Shown here piece after piece: positions 23,313-31,632 of a DNA stretch of 64,000 bases (the first letter of the stretch is position 1; the number at the start of each line of letters is the position of its first letter). The notes below the pieces were generated by a model, which saw only the letters and a program-made list of their open reading frames with translations, was not told the origin of the DNA and made no database searches. A program made the position numbers and the translations under genes. The stretch comes from Campylobacteraceae bacterium (lineage in GTDB: Bacteria > Campylobacterota > Campylobacteria > Campylobacterales > Campylobacteraceae): assembly GCA_900753405.1 (NCBI GenBank), contig CAADYZ010000016.1, forward strand, positions 1 to 64,000, read 5' to 3'.

Positions 23313-24548
23313 CTACAACTTCGCCTTTTTTAGCGAAGAGTCGATGTCTGCGACTAAATCCTCGCCGCTCTCGATGCCGACTGAGAGGCGGACTAAGTTG
23401 TCGCTGATGCCCATTTGAGCTCGAATTTGCGGCGGGATAGACGCGTGAGTCATACTCGCTGGGTGGCAAAGCAGGCTCTCAACGCCGCCCAAACTCTCCG
23501 CCAGCGCGATCAGCTCGCAACCGCTCACAAAACGCCTAAAATCCCACCCCTCGTTCAACTCAAAGCTGATCATCCCGCCGCCGCCGTGTGCTTGTTTAGC
23601 GTGAGTTACGGCTTGCGCGCCCAAAAGCGGGTAGAAAACCTCCTTCACCGCCTCGTGCGAAGCAAGGAATTTGGCGATCTCTTGCGCGTTTTGACAATGT
23701 CGATCCATCCTCACGCCAAGCGTTTTGACGCCGCGGATGAGCAAAAAGCTGTCAAACGGGGCTAAAACCGCGCCGATCGAGTTTTGCAAAAAGGCGATTT
23801 TCTCGCACAATTGCGGGTCTTTTGCCACGACAAACCCCGCCACCAAATCGCTGTGTCCGCCGAGATATTTAGTCGCCGAGTGGATGACGATGTCCGCGCC
23901 AAAGCTCAGCGGTCGTTGCAAATACGGCGTCATAAATGTGTTATCCACGATCAAAATCGCCCCAAATTCGTGGGCGATCGCGGCGGTTTTGGCGATGTCA
24001 GTGACGCTCATCAGCGGATTTGCTGGCGTTTCAAGGAAAAGCGCCTTTGCCTTCGTGCCCTCAAGCGTGTTTCTTAGCAACTCCTCATCACGCATATCGC
24101 AAATTGTGTATTTCAAGTTAAAGCGCGAAAAAACCTTGTCGATGACGCGAAAAGTCCCGCCATAAACATTGCTCGAAATGACGATCTCATCGCCCGCGTT
24201 AAACATCGCCAACGCCGTTGCCGTAGCCGCCATCCCGCTTGCAAACGCAAAGCCTCGCGCCTCGCCAAAAGCCGCGTTTTTAGCGCACAACGCGCCCGCC
24301 TTGCAGCCAGCCTCGTCCGCCAACGCAGCGTTAGACGCGCCGCGAAAATCCGCGTCTTCAAGCTGTGCAACAAGCCTCTCAGCCGCCGCTCGCGTTGGGT
24401 TTGCGGTGCGTGAATATTCATACCCTCGGTGTTTTCCAAGCTCGATTTGCTCAAAAGTTGAGGTTTGGTAAATCGGGTAATTCACCGCCCCAGTCGCCTC
24501 ATCCACGCAGCCGCCGCCGTGGATTAGTAAAGAGTTGATGTTTTTCAT
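23313..24548 (-). CDS. Cystathionine gamma-synthase/lyase (trans-sulfuration PLP enzyme)
   Basis: A 411-residue Cys/Met-metabolism PLP enzyme. Motifs include YPIYQTSTFEQ, YEYSRTANPTRAAAERL, SSNVYGGTFRV, IVDNTFMTPYLQRPL, and SATKYLGGHSDLVAGF with the PLP Lys. Between VAQLE and GFAFASGMAA there is an extra segment of about 35 residues rich in Ala, Cys, Glu and Gly (DADFRGASNAALADEAGCKA onward) that ordinary members lack. It is not derived from the dispersed motif. Synthase and lyase activities cannot be told apart by sequence alone; pairing with the downstream gene favours reverse transsulfuration. Confidence 0.88.
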   Translation of the reverse strand: MKNINSLLIHGGGCVDEATGAVNYPIYQTSTFEQIELGKHRGYEYSRTANPTRAAAERLVAQLEDADFRGASNAALADEAGCKAGALCAKNAAFGEARGFAFASGMAATATALAMFNAGDEIVISSNVYGGTFRVIDKVFSRFNLKYTICDMRDEELLRNTLEGTKAKALFLETPANPLMSVTDIAKTAAIAHEFGAILIVDNTFMTPYLQRPLSFGADIVIHSATKYLGGHSDLVAGFVVAKDPQLCEKIAFLQNSIGAVLAPFDSFLLIRGVKTLGVRMDRHCQNAQEIAKFLASHEAVKEVFYPLLGAQAVTHAKQAHGGGGMISFELNEGWDFRRFVSGCELIALAESLGGVESLLCHPASMTHASIPPQIRAQMGISDNLVRLSVGIESGEDLVADIDSSLKKAKL

Positions 24549-24575
24549 AAAATTCCTTTAATCTCAAAAGTCGGC

Positions 24576-24622
24576 TCAAATTCGGTTTTAACATTTTTCA
24601 AATTTGCAAAAACCAAATTTGA
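24576..24622. repeat. Inverted pair of dispersed motif copies between bioB and the transsulfuration genes
   Basis: TCAAATTCGGTTTTAACA, loop ATTTTTCAAATTT, then GCAAAAACCAAATTTGA. It starts directly after the bioB stop and could terminate that transcript. Confidence 0.87.
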
Positions 24623-25582
24623 CTAAAAATCCTTCGCCTCGACAAAAACTTCGCGCTTTAAGTTAAGTTTTGCAAAAAGCTGCTCGTCTCGCGTTGGCGC
24701 GGCGTTGTTCGCGGTTAAGAGTTTGTCGCCGTAAAAGAGCGAATTCGCGCCCGCTAGAAGGCAAAGCGCTTGCAACTCCTCGCTCATCTGCGCCCGCCCC
24801 GCACTCAACCGAACATACGACTTTGGCATCAAAATCCTCGCTAGCGCGATCGTCCTCACAAAGTCGAATTTATCCACCTCAGGCGCGTCTTGCAGGTTTG
24901 TGCCGGGGATTTTGACGAGCTTGTTGATCGGCACTGACTCGGGCGGGATCGGCAAATTCGCCAAGGTCACGAGCATTTTGATGCGCGCGTCATTATCCTC
25001 GCCTAAGCCGATGATCCCGCCGACACACAGCTTCACGCCCGCCTCACGGACATTTGAAATTGTCTGCAACCGCTCTTCGAAAGTTCGCGTGGTGATGACT
25101 TGTGAGTAAAACTCCTTGCTTGTGTCGATGTTGTGGTTGTAAAAGTCCAGCCCAGCCGCTTTGAGCTTTTGAGCTTGACCCTCACTCAGTAGCCCAAGCG
25201 TCACACAAACCTCCATCCCAAGCCCCTTGACTTCACGGACGATGTCGCAAACCTCCTCAACCTCCTCGTCACTCGGACTTCGTCCGCTCGCACCCATACA
25301 AAACCGCGAACTTCCCGCCTCTTTTGCCCGCTTCGCAAGCGTCAAAACTACCTCACGATCCATAATCTTAGGCTTCTTTGCAGGCTGCGGCGCGTTTGAG
25401 TAAGACGACTGCGCACAATACGCGCAATCCTCGCTACACGCGCCAGTTTTGATGCTAAGCAGTGTGCTGGTTTGGATGACATTTGCGGGGAAATTCTCCC
25501 TCAAAACCCCTTGTGCCCGCATAATTAAATCCATAAACGGCAACTCAAAAATCTCTTTTGCTTCGTTAAATGTAACGCTCAT
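24623..25582 (-). CDS. bioB: BioB, biotin synthase
   Basis: A 319-residue radical SAM enzyme that inserts sulfur into dethiobiotin. The cluster-binding cysteines are C49, C53 and C56 in TGACSEDCAYCAQSS. The motifs CMGASGRSPSDEE, YNHNIDTSKEFY and VGGIIGLGEDNDARI, and the arginine of VRLSAGRAQMSEE near the 2Fe-2S site, are all present. ATG 25582 with AGAGG upstream is chosen over an upstream start that would add seven residues. Confidence 0.95.
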   Translation of the reverse strand: MSVTFNEAKEIFELPFMDLIMRAQGVLRENFPANVIQTSTLLSIKTGACSEDCAYCAQSSYSNAPQPAKKPKIMDREVVLTLAKRAKEAGSSRFCMGASGRSPSDEEVEEVCDIVREVKGLGMEVCVTLGLLSEGQAQKLKAAGLDFYNHNIDTSKEFYSQVITTRTFEERLQTISNVREAGVKLCVGGIIGLGEDNDARIKMLVTLANLPIPPESVPINKLVKIPGTNLQDAPEVDKFDFVRTIALARILMPKSYVRLSAGRAQMSEELQALCLLAGANSLFYGDKLLTANNAAPTRDEQLFAKLNLKREVFVEAKDF

Positions 25583-25615
25583 TACAACCTCTTTTTCTCT
25601 CAACGCGCCAAAAAT

Positions 25616-25639
25616 GTTAAAATCAAATTTGATTTTAAC
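25616..25639. repeat. Perfect 24-bp palindromic motif copy
   Basis: The half site GTTAAAATCAAA is followed by its exact complement, TTTGATTTTAAC. It lies just beyond the small membrane peptide gene. Confidence 0.9.
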
Positions 25640-25641
25640 AA

Positions 25642-25755
25642 CTAACCTCGCCTATTTTTTGCCTTTAACACCGCCAAAACGCCAAACGCCACCACCGCGC
25701 AAATCACAAAAATGGTGACGACAATCTGCGCCTCGCTAACCGCGGTTTGAAACAT
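25642..25755 (-). CDS. Small single-helix membrane protein (37 residues)
   Basis: A short gene below usual size limits. ATG 25755 is preceded by AGGAG at good spacing and lies ten bases after the ileS stop. The peptide starts MFQTAVSEAQ, has one hydrophobic helix (IVVTIFVICAVVAFGVLAVL) and ends with a positive tail KAKNRRG, a topology expected for a bitopic inner-membrane peptide. The TAG stop falls next to a palindromic repeat. Function unknown; translation is likely given the ribosome-binding site and clean helix. Confidence 0.65.
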   Translation of the reverse strand: MFQTAVSEAQIVVTIFVICAVVAFGVLAVLKAKNRRG

Positions 25756-25764
25756 CTCGCACTC

Positions 25765-28527
25765 CTAATTTTCCAACACTTTTTGGCAACGAGGACACAA
25801 ACTCTCCTCGCTTGCGGCGTTAAATTTCCAACATCTTGGACACTTAAACATAGTCGTCTTACGCAAAACAACCTCACCAAAAAGCTCACTTTTTAAAGTC
25901 GCAAGCACTTCGCCGCCGCCATTTGAAGCAACTTCACTCACCATAAACCACTCCGCCGCCGCTTCGCTAAGCTCTGCAAACTCGCCGTTTAGGCTAAGTT
26001 CGAGGGTGTTTTTGATGATCTTGTCTTTTTTAAGAGAGTCGATAATCTCGTTAAAGCTGCCTTTTAGCTCTTCTAGCGCCGCCGTTTGCGCTTCGCTCCA
26101 ACTGCTTTTGACGCTAAATTCAAGCGGTTGATAAACCAAGTCAAACACATCCTCCGCGCCCGCTTTTAACGACTCGCTAGCCGCGTCAAGCGCCTCGTCT
26201 ATCGTGTAGGTCAAAACTGGCGCAAGTAGTGGAAGTAAGCTTTTAAGCAGTTTTAAAACGACTCGCTGAGTGTCTAGTCTAAGCGGCGAATTCTCGCTTT
26301 CGCAATAGAGCCTGTCTTTGCAAATGTCAAGGTAAATTCCGCTTAACTCACCACCCAAAAAGGCTAGAAGTTGTTGGTAACCTCGGCTAAACTCGTAAGC
26401 TCTAAACGCCGCTTCAACCTCGTCAAACACCCTCTTTGCGCGCGTCAAAATCCACGCGTCAAGCCCGCTGAAACCTTCGTTTGTCTCAGCCGCTTTAAAG
26501 TCATCCACGCAAGAGAGCATAAAACGAATTGTGTTGCGGATTTTGCGGTATTGCTCGGCGACTTGTTTTAGAATTTCATCACCGATTTTCTGCTCACCGC
26601 TGTAATCCCCAGTCGCCACCCACAAACGCAAAATTTCAACGCCAAATTTCTTTGCGACCTCTTGCGGAGCGACAACATTTCCTTTGCTTTTGCTCATTTT
26701 GTTGCCGTTTTTGTCAGTCGTAAAACCGTGAGTCAAAACCGCCTTAAACGGCGCTTTACCCATCACCGCACACGCGATTAAAAGCGAGCTTTGAAACCAG
26801 CCGCGGTGTTGGTCACTGCCTTCTAAATACATCGAAGCAGGCGCGCCACCAGCGTCGTACTCGCCGCTTCTTAAAACTGCGTTCCAAGTACTACCGCTGT
26901 CAAACCAAACATCCAAAATCCCCTCGCACTTTTCAAGACCTGCTGCCAAATGCTTGTGGCTTTGAGGCAGAAGCTCTTCAACGCTCATCTCCCACCACGC
27001 GTCCGCACCGCGTTTTTCAAAAACGCTCGCCACAAAGTCCAAAATTTCTGCATCAAAAAGCACTTCTTTACTCTTTTTGTCACGGAAAAACGCGATCGGC
27101 ACACCCCAATCGCGTTGCCTTGAAATACACCAGTCAGGTCGGTTAGAAACCATACTCGTTAGGCGGTTTTTCGCGTTTGGCGGGTAGAATTTCACCTTTT
27201 CGATCTCACTTAGAGCCACCTCGCGCAGAGTCTTGCCCTCTAAAACCGGCTCGTCCATTGCGATGAACCATTGTTTTGTCGCGCGGTAGATGACTGGTTT
27301 GTGAGTCCGCCAGCAAAACGGGTAGCTGTGCGTAAAACGCGTTGCGCTCAAAAGCGAGTCGCCCCTCTCTTTTAGAATTTGCAAAATTCGCTCATTTGCC
27401 TTGAAGATGTGGAGTCCGACAAACTCATCGCCAAATTCGCTAGGCACAAAATTTCGCACACTCTCTTCAAAGCAACCATCCTCGCCCACGCACATAATCG
27501 TCTTCACGCCGTATTTTAGCGAGACAAAGTAGTCGTCCTCGCCGTGTCCGGGCGCAGTATGCACAAGCCCCGTGCCGCCGTCCATCAAAACATGCTCACC
27601 AAGCATCACAACCGAGTCGCGCCCGTTAAGCGGATTGATCGCAACTAACCCTTCAAGCTCGCTTGCGTCAAACTCTCTGACAACCTCGCCTTTTGTGAAG
27701 CCAACCGCCACGCAGCTCTCAACCAGCGGCGAGGCGATGATGAAATTTTCGCTTGTTAGAGCGTATTTTTCATTCGGGTTAATCGAAATTCCCACATTCG
27801 CAGGCAAAGTCCAAGACATAGTCGTCCAGATCACCATTTTCGCTCCGCCAAGCCCGAGCTTCTCGCAACTTTTTTGCGAGAGGTCAAAGGCGATGTAGAG
27901 CGAGTAGTCCTCTTTGTCTTCATACTCAATCTCAGCTTCTGCTAAGGCTGACTTTGCCGCCCAGCTCCAAAAAACAGGCTTGCTTCTTTCAACCAAAAGC
28001 CCCTTTTTTGCAACTTCGCAAAGGGTTTTGTAAATGTCTGCTTCAAAGTGTGGTTTTAGCGTTTTGTAAGGGTTGTCAAAGTCGCCAACAACGCCAAGCG
28101 CTTCAAATTCGCCGCCTTGAATGGCGATGAACTCCTCCGCCCACTTGCGGCACTCTTCGCGGATTTGGCTTTTTGAGAGTGACTTTTTGGCATCTCCAAG
28201 CTTGTTTTCAACCTGCTGTTCGATCGGCAGTCCGTGGCAGTCCCAACCCGGCGTGTAATGCACCGCTTCGCCAAAAAAGTAGTGAGTTTTGGTGATGATG
28301 TCTTTGAGAATTTTGTTTAACGCGTGTCCGATGTGGATATGCCCGTTTGCATACGGCGGTCCATCGTGAATGTTAAAGCTAGCCGCCGCACTCGTGCGAA
28401 GTCGCAGCATTTTTTGATAAACGCCCTTTTGCCTCCAACTCGCGTAACGAAGCGGCTCATTAACCGCCAAGTCCGCCCTCATCGCAAAACTAGTTTGCGG
28501 CAGTTTCAAACTCTGCTTGTAGTCCAT
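25765..28527 (-). CDS. ileS: IleS, isoleucine-tRNA ligase
   Basis: A class I aminoacyl-tRNA synthetase of 920 residues. The HIGH motif is at residues 65-68 (ANGHIHIGHALNK), the KMSKS motif is NGNKMSKSKGNVV, the editing domain has the usual TAPGHGEDD, and a zinc finger CPRCWKF ... CPRCQKVL closes the C-terminus, as in eubacterial-type IleRS. Length is standard. It is followed ten bases later by the small membrane peptide and then bioB. Confidence 0.97.
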   Translation of the reverse strand: MDYKQSLKLPQTSFAMRADLAVNEPLRYASWRQKGVYQKMLRLRTSAAASFNIHDGPPYANGHIHIGHALNKILKDIITKTHYFFGEAVHYTPGWDCHGLPIEQQVENKLGDAKKSLSKSQIREECRKWAEEFIAIQGGEFEALGVVGDFDNPYKTLKPHFEADIYKTLCEVAKKGLLVERSKPVFWSWAAKSALAEAEIEYEDKEDYSLYIAFDLSQKSCEKLGLGGAKMVIWTTMSWTLPANVGISINPNEKYALTSENFIIASPLVESCVAVGFTKGEVVREFDASELEGLVAINPLNGRDSVVMLGEHVLMDGGTGLVHTAPGHGEDDYFVSLKYGVKTIMCVGEDGCFEESVRNFVPSEFGDEFVGLHIFKANERILQILKERGDSLLSATRFTHSYPFCWRTHKPVIYRATKQWFIAMDEPVLEGKTLREVALSEIEKVKFYPPNAKNRLTSMVSNRPDWCISRQRDWGVPIAFFRDKKSKEVLFDAEILDFVASVFEKRGADAWWEMSVEELLPQSHKHLAAGLEKCEGILDVWFDSGSTWNAVLRSGEYDAGGAPASMYLEGSDQHRGWFQSSLLIACAVMGKAPFKAVLTHGFTTDKNGNKMSKSKGNVVAPQEVAKKFGVEILRLWVATGDYSGEQKIGDEILKQVAEQYRKIRNTIRFMLSCVDDFKAAETNEGFSGLDAWILTRAKRVFDEVEAAFRAYEFSRGYQQLLAFLGGELSGIYLDICKDRLYCESENSPLRLDTQRVVLKLLKSLLPLLAPVLTYTIDEALDAASESLKAGAEDVFDLVYQPLEFSVKSSWSEAQTAALEELKGSFNEIIDSLKKDKIIKNTLELSLNGEFAELSEAAAEWFMVSEVASNGGGEVLATLKSELFGEVVLRKTTMFKCPRCWKFNAASEESLCPRCQKVLEN

Positions 28528-28599
28528 CGTCCTCTCCTATAAGACATTAAATCGCGTGAGTTTAGCTAAAAATGCTTTAATTTTCGTAAAATTTTAAAC

Positions 28600-28616
28600 C
28601 AAATTCGGTTTTGACA
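28600..28616. repeat. Dispersed motif copy
   Basis: CAAATTCGGTTTTGACA, two bases after the end of the MetN-like gene. Confidence 0.87.
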
Positions 28617-28617
28617 A

Positions 28618-29574
28618 TTAGGCGATTTCGACTATCACACCGCGCTTTTTGGCAAACTCAACCACGCGCGGCGCGTCTTGCTTTGTGGTGTTGATGACAA
28701 GTGAGCCAAGCACGCTGCTGCCTAGTTGTTCGAGCTTTCCCCAGACGATGTTGAAATTGAGGTTTAACTCGCGCGCCATTTGCGTGATGATCGGCTCGAA
28801 GGCGACTTGCGGCGGGAAAAACAGCCGCACATTTACGCCCTCATCTGGCAAGATCTCACTCTCGCCCAAAAACTCTCGCATCCTCTCATCTGGCTTTAAG
28901 AAAAGCTCGTCAATCCTCCCTGAGTTCATCACCCGTCCGCCTTGGAGCAAAACCGCGCGACTAGCCGTAGTTTTGACAACCTCCATCTCGTGCGTAACAA
29001 GCACAATGGTGATCTTCAACTCGCGGTTAATCTGCTTTAAAAGCGTCAAAATCTGCCTTGTCGTGTGCGGGTCAAGCGCACTTGTCGCCTCGTCACTAAG
29101 CAAAATTTTTGGCTTTAAAGCAAGAGCGCGGGCGATGGCGACTCGCTGTTTTTGCCCGCCGCTTAGTTGGGCTGGGTAGTTGCGGGCTTTATCACCAAGC
29201 CCAACAAGCTCCAAAAGCTCACCCACGCGCGACTTTACCTCCGCTTCACTCTGCCCCCAAAACCGCAGCGGAGTCGCGACATTCTCAAACACGCTCTTGC
29301 GACTCATCAGCGCAAAATGCTGGAAAATCATCCCAATATCCTTGCGGAACCGCCGCAAATTCTCGCCCTTTAACTCGCTGACCTCTTTGTCAAAAACCTT
29401 CACGCTGCCGGCTTGATAGCTCTCCAAGCCGTTGATACAACGCAGCAAGGTGGATTTGCCAGCACCGCTGTGCCCGACAATCGCAAAAATCTCCCCCTCC
29501 AAAACCTCACAACTCACATCCTCCAAAACCCTGACTTTGTCGTAATTTTTCACTAAATTCGCAATTTTAATCAC
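28618..29574 (-). CDS. metN: MetN-like methionine ABC transporter ATPase
   Basis: A 318-residue ABC ATPase: Walker A GHSGAGKST, Q-loop MIFQHFALM, signature LSGGQKQRVAIARAL, Walker B ILLSDEATSALD, switch LVTHEME. The C-terminal extension ends with a NIL-type sensor domain (LNFNIVWGKLEQLG, GSLVINTT), typical of MetN, which senses methionine to inhibit import. The permease (metI) and binding protein (metQ) are not next to it, so they must be elsewhere or absent. Downstream of truD by 36 bases. Confidence 0.88.
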   Translation of the reverse strand: MIKIANLVKNYDKVRVLEDVSCEVLEGEIFAIVGHSGAGKSTLLRCINGLESYQAGSVKVFDKEVSELKGENLRRFRKDIGMIFQHFALMSRKSVFENVATPLRFWGQSEAEVKSRVGELLELVGLGDKARNYPAQLSGGQKQRVAIARALALKPKILLSDEATSALDPHTTRQILTLLKQINRELKITIVLVTHEMEVVKTTASRAVLLQGGRVMNSGRIDELFLKPDERMREFLGESEILPDEGVNVRLFFPPQVAFEPIITQMARELNLNFNIVWGKLEQLGSSVLGSLVINTTKQDAPRVVEFAKKRGVIVEIA

Positions 29575-29591
29575 CCTAAACCTCCGCCGTT

Positions 29592-29611
29592 GTTAAAATC
29601 AAATTTGATTT
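29592..29611. repeat. Dispersed motif copy between truD and metN
   Basis: GTTAAAATCAAATTTGATTT touches the truD stop codon. Confidence 0.87.
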
Positions 29612-30704
29612 ATGCAAAAATTTCGCGCCCTAAAACTTCGCGTAAAAACACCGTTGCGTACGAGCCTTTTTGCAGTTCAAAACTGATGCTAAAATGCCAC
29701 TTTTCTTCGTTGTATTCGCACTTTACGCCCTCAGCCCAAACCCACGCAAACCGCCTTGTGCCGTTCATCTGCTTCAAAAACTCCTCGCAAACTGCTTCTT
29801 CAAAACCCTTTGCTACGCCGCCTGCCTCGTAAGCCTTGCTGCCAGCCAAAAGCCCCGTTGGGGTGATGAGTTTTTGCGAAAACCGCTCGCACTCGGCGCC
29901 CAGATCCTCGCACAAAAACAGCCGTCCGTGCGGGTAATGACTCAAAGCGTCTCCAACAAGCAGCTTAAAAAAGTGCTTTTGCTGCGTCACTTGTCGGCAA
30001 ACCTCGTCGTCAAGTGAGTAGATTTTACTCAACTCTTTTGGGCTAAATTCGCTCGCAAAATGGCTCAACTCGACCCTTTTGCTCAGCCATTTGTTAAAAA
30101 GGTGGCTTTGATAAGCTGAGAGAAAAAAGTTGCGCATTTTTGGGTTTTTCACACGACTCTTGCCAAGCAAAATCTCCTCGCCAGCCTTGTAATTGTCGCC
30201 AAATTTGCCAAACCGCTGAAAGCCAAAATAGTTCGCAAAACCTCGCTCTTTTAGCTCACCAACCACGCTAAAAAGCCGCTTTGCCTCCACAGGCGAGACC
30301 TTTTTTAGGCGGATGAAAAAGGCGTTGCCTTTGAGGTGTCCGGTGCGAATTTTGTTGTCGTGGCGAGTTTGGCTGAGGATTTTGAGCTGCGGGTGAGAAA
30401 AATTGCTAAAATCAAATTTGCCAACCACCGAGACAAACTGCGAAGTCAGCCCCTCTTTGTCTTTTAGCCCAGCCGTGCCAAAGTCGCGCACTTTCGCCCC
30501 ACAAAAGCCGCTTAGCAAACTGAGTGCTTCTTGCGTTGTAAGCCCCTTTTTTTGGATCTGCAAGATCAAATGCTCGCCCTTGCCGCTAAACTCGTAAAGC
30601 GGAATTTCTCGCACGACAAAGTCCTCCGCATTTTTGGTAAAATGGCAGTTGATCGGCGTGTGAGAGGTTGTCAAAAGTTCGTTAAAAGTGGCTGAATTTT
30701 CCAT
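29610..30704 (-). CDS. truD: TruD, tRNA pseudouridine(13) synthase
   Basis: A 364-residue enzyme that modifies U13 of tRNA-Glu. The catalytic region is DFGTAGLKDKEGLTSQFVSV with the conserved Asp in K-D-K, and the TRUD-domain motifs NYFGFQRFG and NAFFIRL are present. ATG 30704 gives MENSATFNELL and overlaps the end of thiL by 23 bases. C. jejuni also has thiL next to truD, as I recall. A partial copy of the dispersed motif (about 30406-30422) encodes KFDFSNF. Confidence 0.9.
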   Translation of the reverse strand: MENSATFNELLTTSHTPINCHFTKNAEDFVVREIPLYEFSGKGEHLILQIQKKGLTTQEALSLLSGFCGAKVRDFGTAGLKDKEGLTSQFVSVVGKFDFSNFSHPQLKILSQTRHDNKIRTGHLKGNAFFIRLKKVSPVEAKRLFSVVGELKERGFANYFGFQRFGKFGDNYKAGEEILLGKSRVKNPKMRNFFLSAYQSHLFNKWLSKRVELSHFASEFSPKELSKIYSLDDEVCRQVTQQKHFFKLLVGDALSHYPHGRLFLCEDLGAECERFSQKLITPTGLLAGSKAYEAGGVAKGFEEAVCEEFLKQMNGTRRFAWVWAEGVKCEYNEEKWHFSISFELQKGSYATVFLREVLGREIFA

Positions 30705-31632
30705 AAGTCTTAACCTTTCCTTGCACGAGTTTTCCAAGCACGCTTAGCCTAACTCGCGCTCTTTTTGCCTCGTTTAAGAGGCGTGGCAAGTTGCGTTTTG
30801 GCGCAGTAAAAAGCATTTCGTAATCCTCGCCGCCGCAAAATTCTGCTTTGTTTAATTTGCGGTAAAATTTCACGCCAAAGCCCTTTGTGATTTTAGGCAG
30901 GTCGCTTGCCAAGCCGTCGCTCAGATCCATCCCGCACCGCATAAACCTCGCCGACTTTTTAACAAAATCCGCCCTCAAAACGACATTTCTAAACCGCGAT
31001 TTGACGCCGACATAACCGCCTCGCATCAACGCGTTTAGCCCCTTTCGCGCCTCGCCGAGCCTGCCAGTGAAAAGCACCAAGTCACCCCTTTTTGACGGCG
31101 TGCGAAAAAGCGGCTTGTCGCTAGCATTAATAAGCGAGATGACGCTGAGGCTGATGCAAAGTTTTGGCGAGTAGATCGTGTCTCCGCCGATGACTCTCAC
31201 GCCAAATTTTGCGCACTCAGCGTTGATCGCGCCGCACAACTGCGCGCGCATTGTCGCGTCAAAGTCCCTGCCAACGCCAAGTCCTAAAAGCGCAAAAACA
31301 GGAGTCGCGTTCATCGCCACCGCGTCACTGACATTGACCGCGACCGCCTTTTTGCCAACCTCTTCGAGGCTTAGCCAACCGCGCTTAAAGTGCGACTCTT
31401 GCGCAAAAAGGTCTTTGCTAAGGACGAGTTTGGAGTTTAAAAGACTTTTGTAAGAAGCGGGGCGTTTCAAATTCGGTTTTTGCAAATTTGCGGAATTTGT
31501 CAAAACCGAATTTGGTTTTAAAAAACTTGTGTTTGAAGCCAACGCGGCGGCAAAAAGCTCCGCAAAACTCACCACCGCGCCGTCATCGCCATTAAATTTG
31601 TTACTAAAAAAAGAGATGATCTTCTCTTCCAC
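30682..31632 (-). CDS. thiL: ThiL, thiamine-monophosphate kinase with a repeat-encoded insertion
   Basis: ATP-dependent kinase making thiamine diphosphate, 316 residues. Family motifs: FNGDDGAVV (metal and ATP site), VLSKDLFAQESHFKRGWLS, AVNVSDAVAMNA, RVIGGDT and CGMDLSDGLASDL. About 40 residues are inserted between GDDGAVV and LVLSKDLF; they contain two copies of the dispersed motif, read in frame as KPNSVLTNS and LQKPNLKR. In C. jejuni this junction is short. All catalytic motifs are intact. Confidence 0.88.
   Translation of the reverse strand: MEEKIISFFSNKFNGDDGAVVSFAELFAAALASNTSFLKPNSVLTNSANLQKPNLKRPASYKSLLNSKLVLSKDLFAQESHFKRGWLSLEEVGKKAVAVNVSDAVAMNATPVFALLGLGVGRDFDATMRAQLCGAINAECAKFGVRVIGGDTIYSPKLCISLSVISLINASDKPLFRTPSKRGDLVLFTGRLGEARKGLNALMRGGYVGVKSRFRNVVLRADFVKKSARFMRCGMDLSDGLASDLPKITKGFGVKFYRKLNKAEFCGGEDYEMLFTAPKRNLPRLLNEAKRARVRLSVLGKLVQGKVKTYGKFSHF
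31467..31519. repeat. Inverted pair of dispersed motif copies inside thiL
   Basis: TTCAAATTCGGTTTTTGCAA on one side and GTCAAAACCGAATTTGG on the other. Translated in frame as part of the ThiL insertion. Confidence 0.88.

Noticed and set aside
29592..29611. Palindromic motif copies as binding sites of a single repressor
   Set aside because: Copies occur between convergent genes, inside coding regions and at gene ends with no preference for promoters, so an operator role is not a general explanation.
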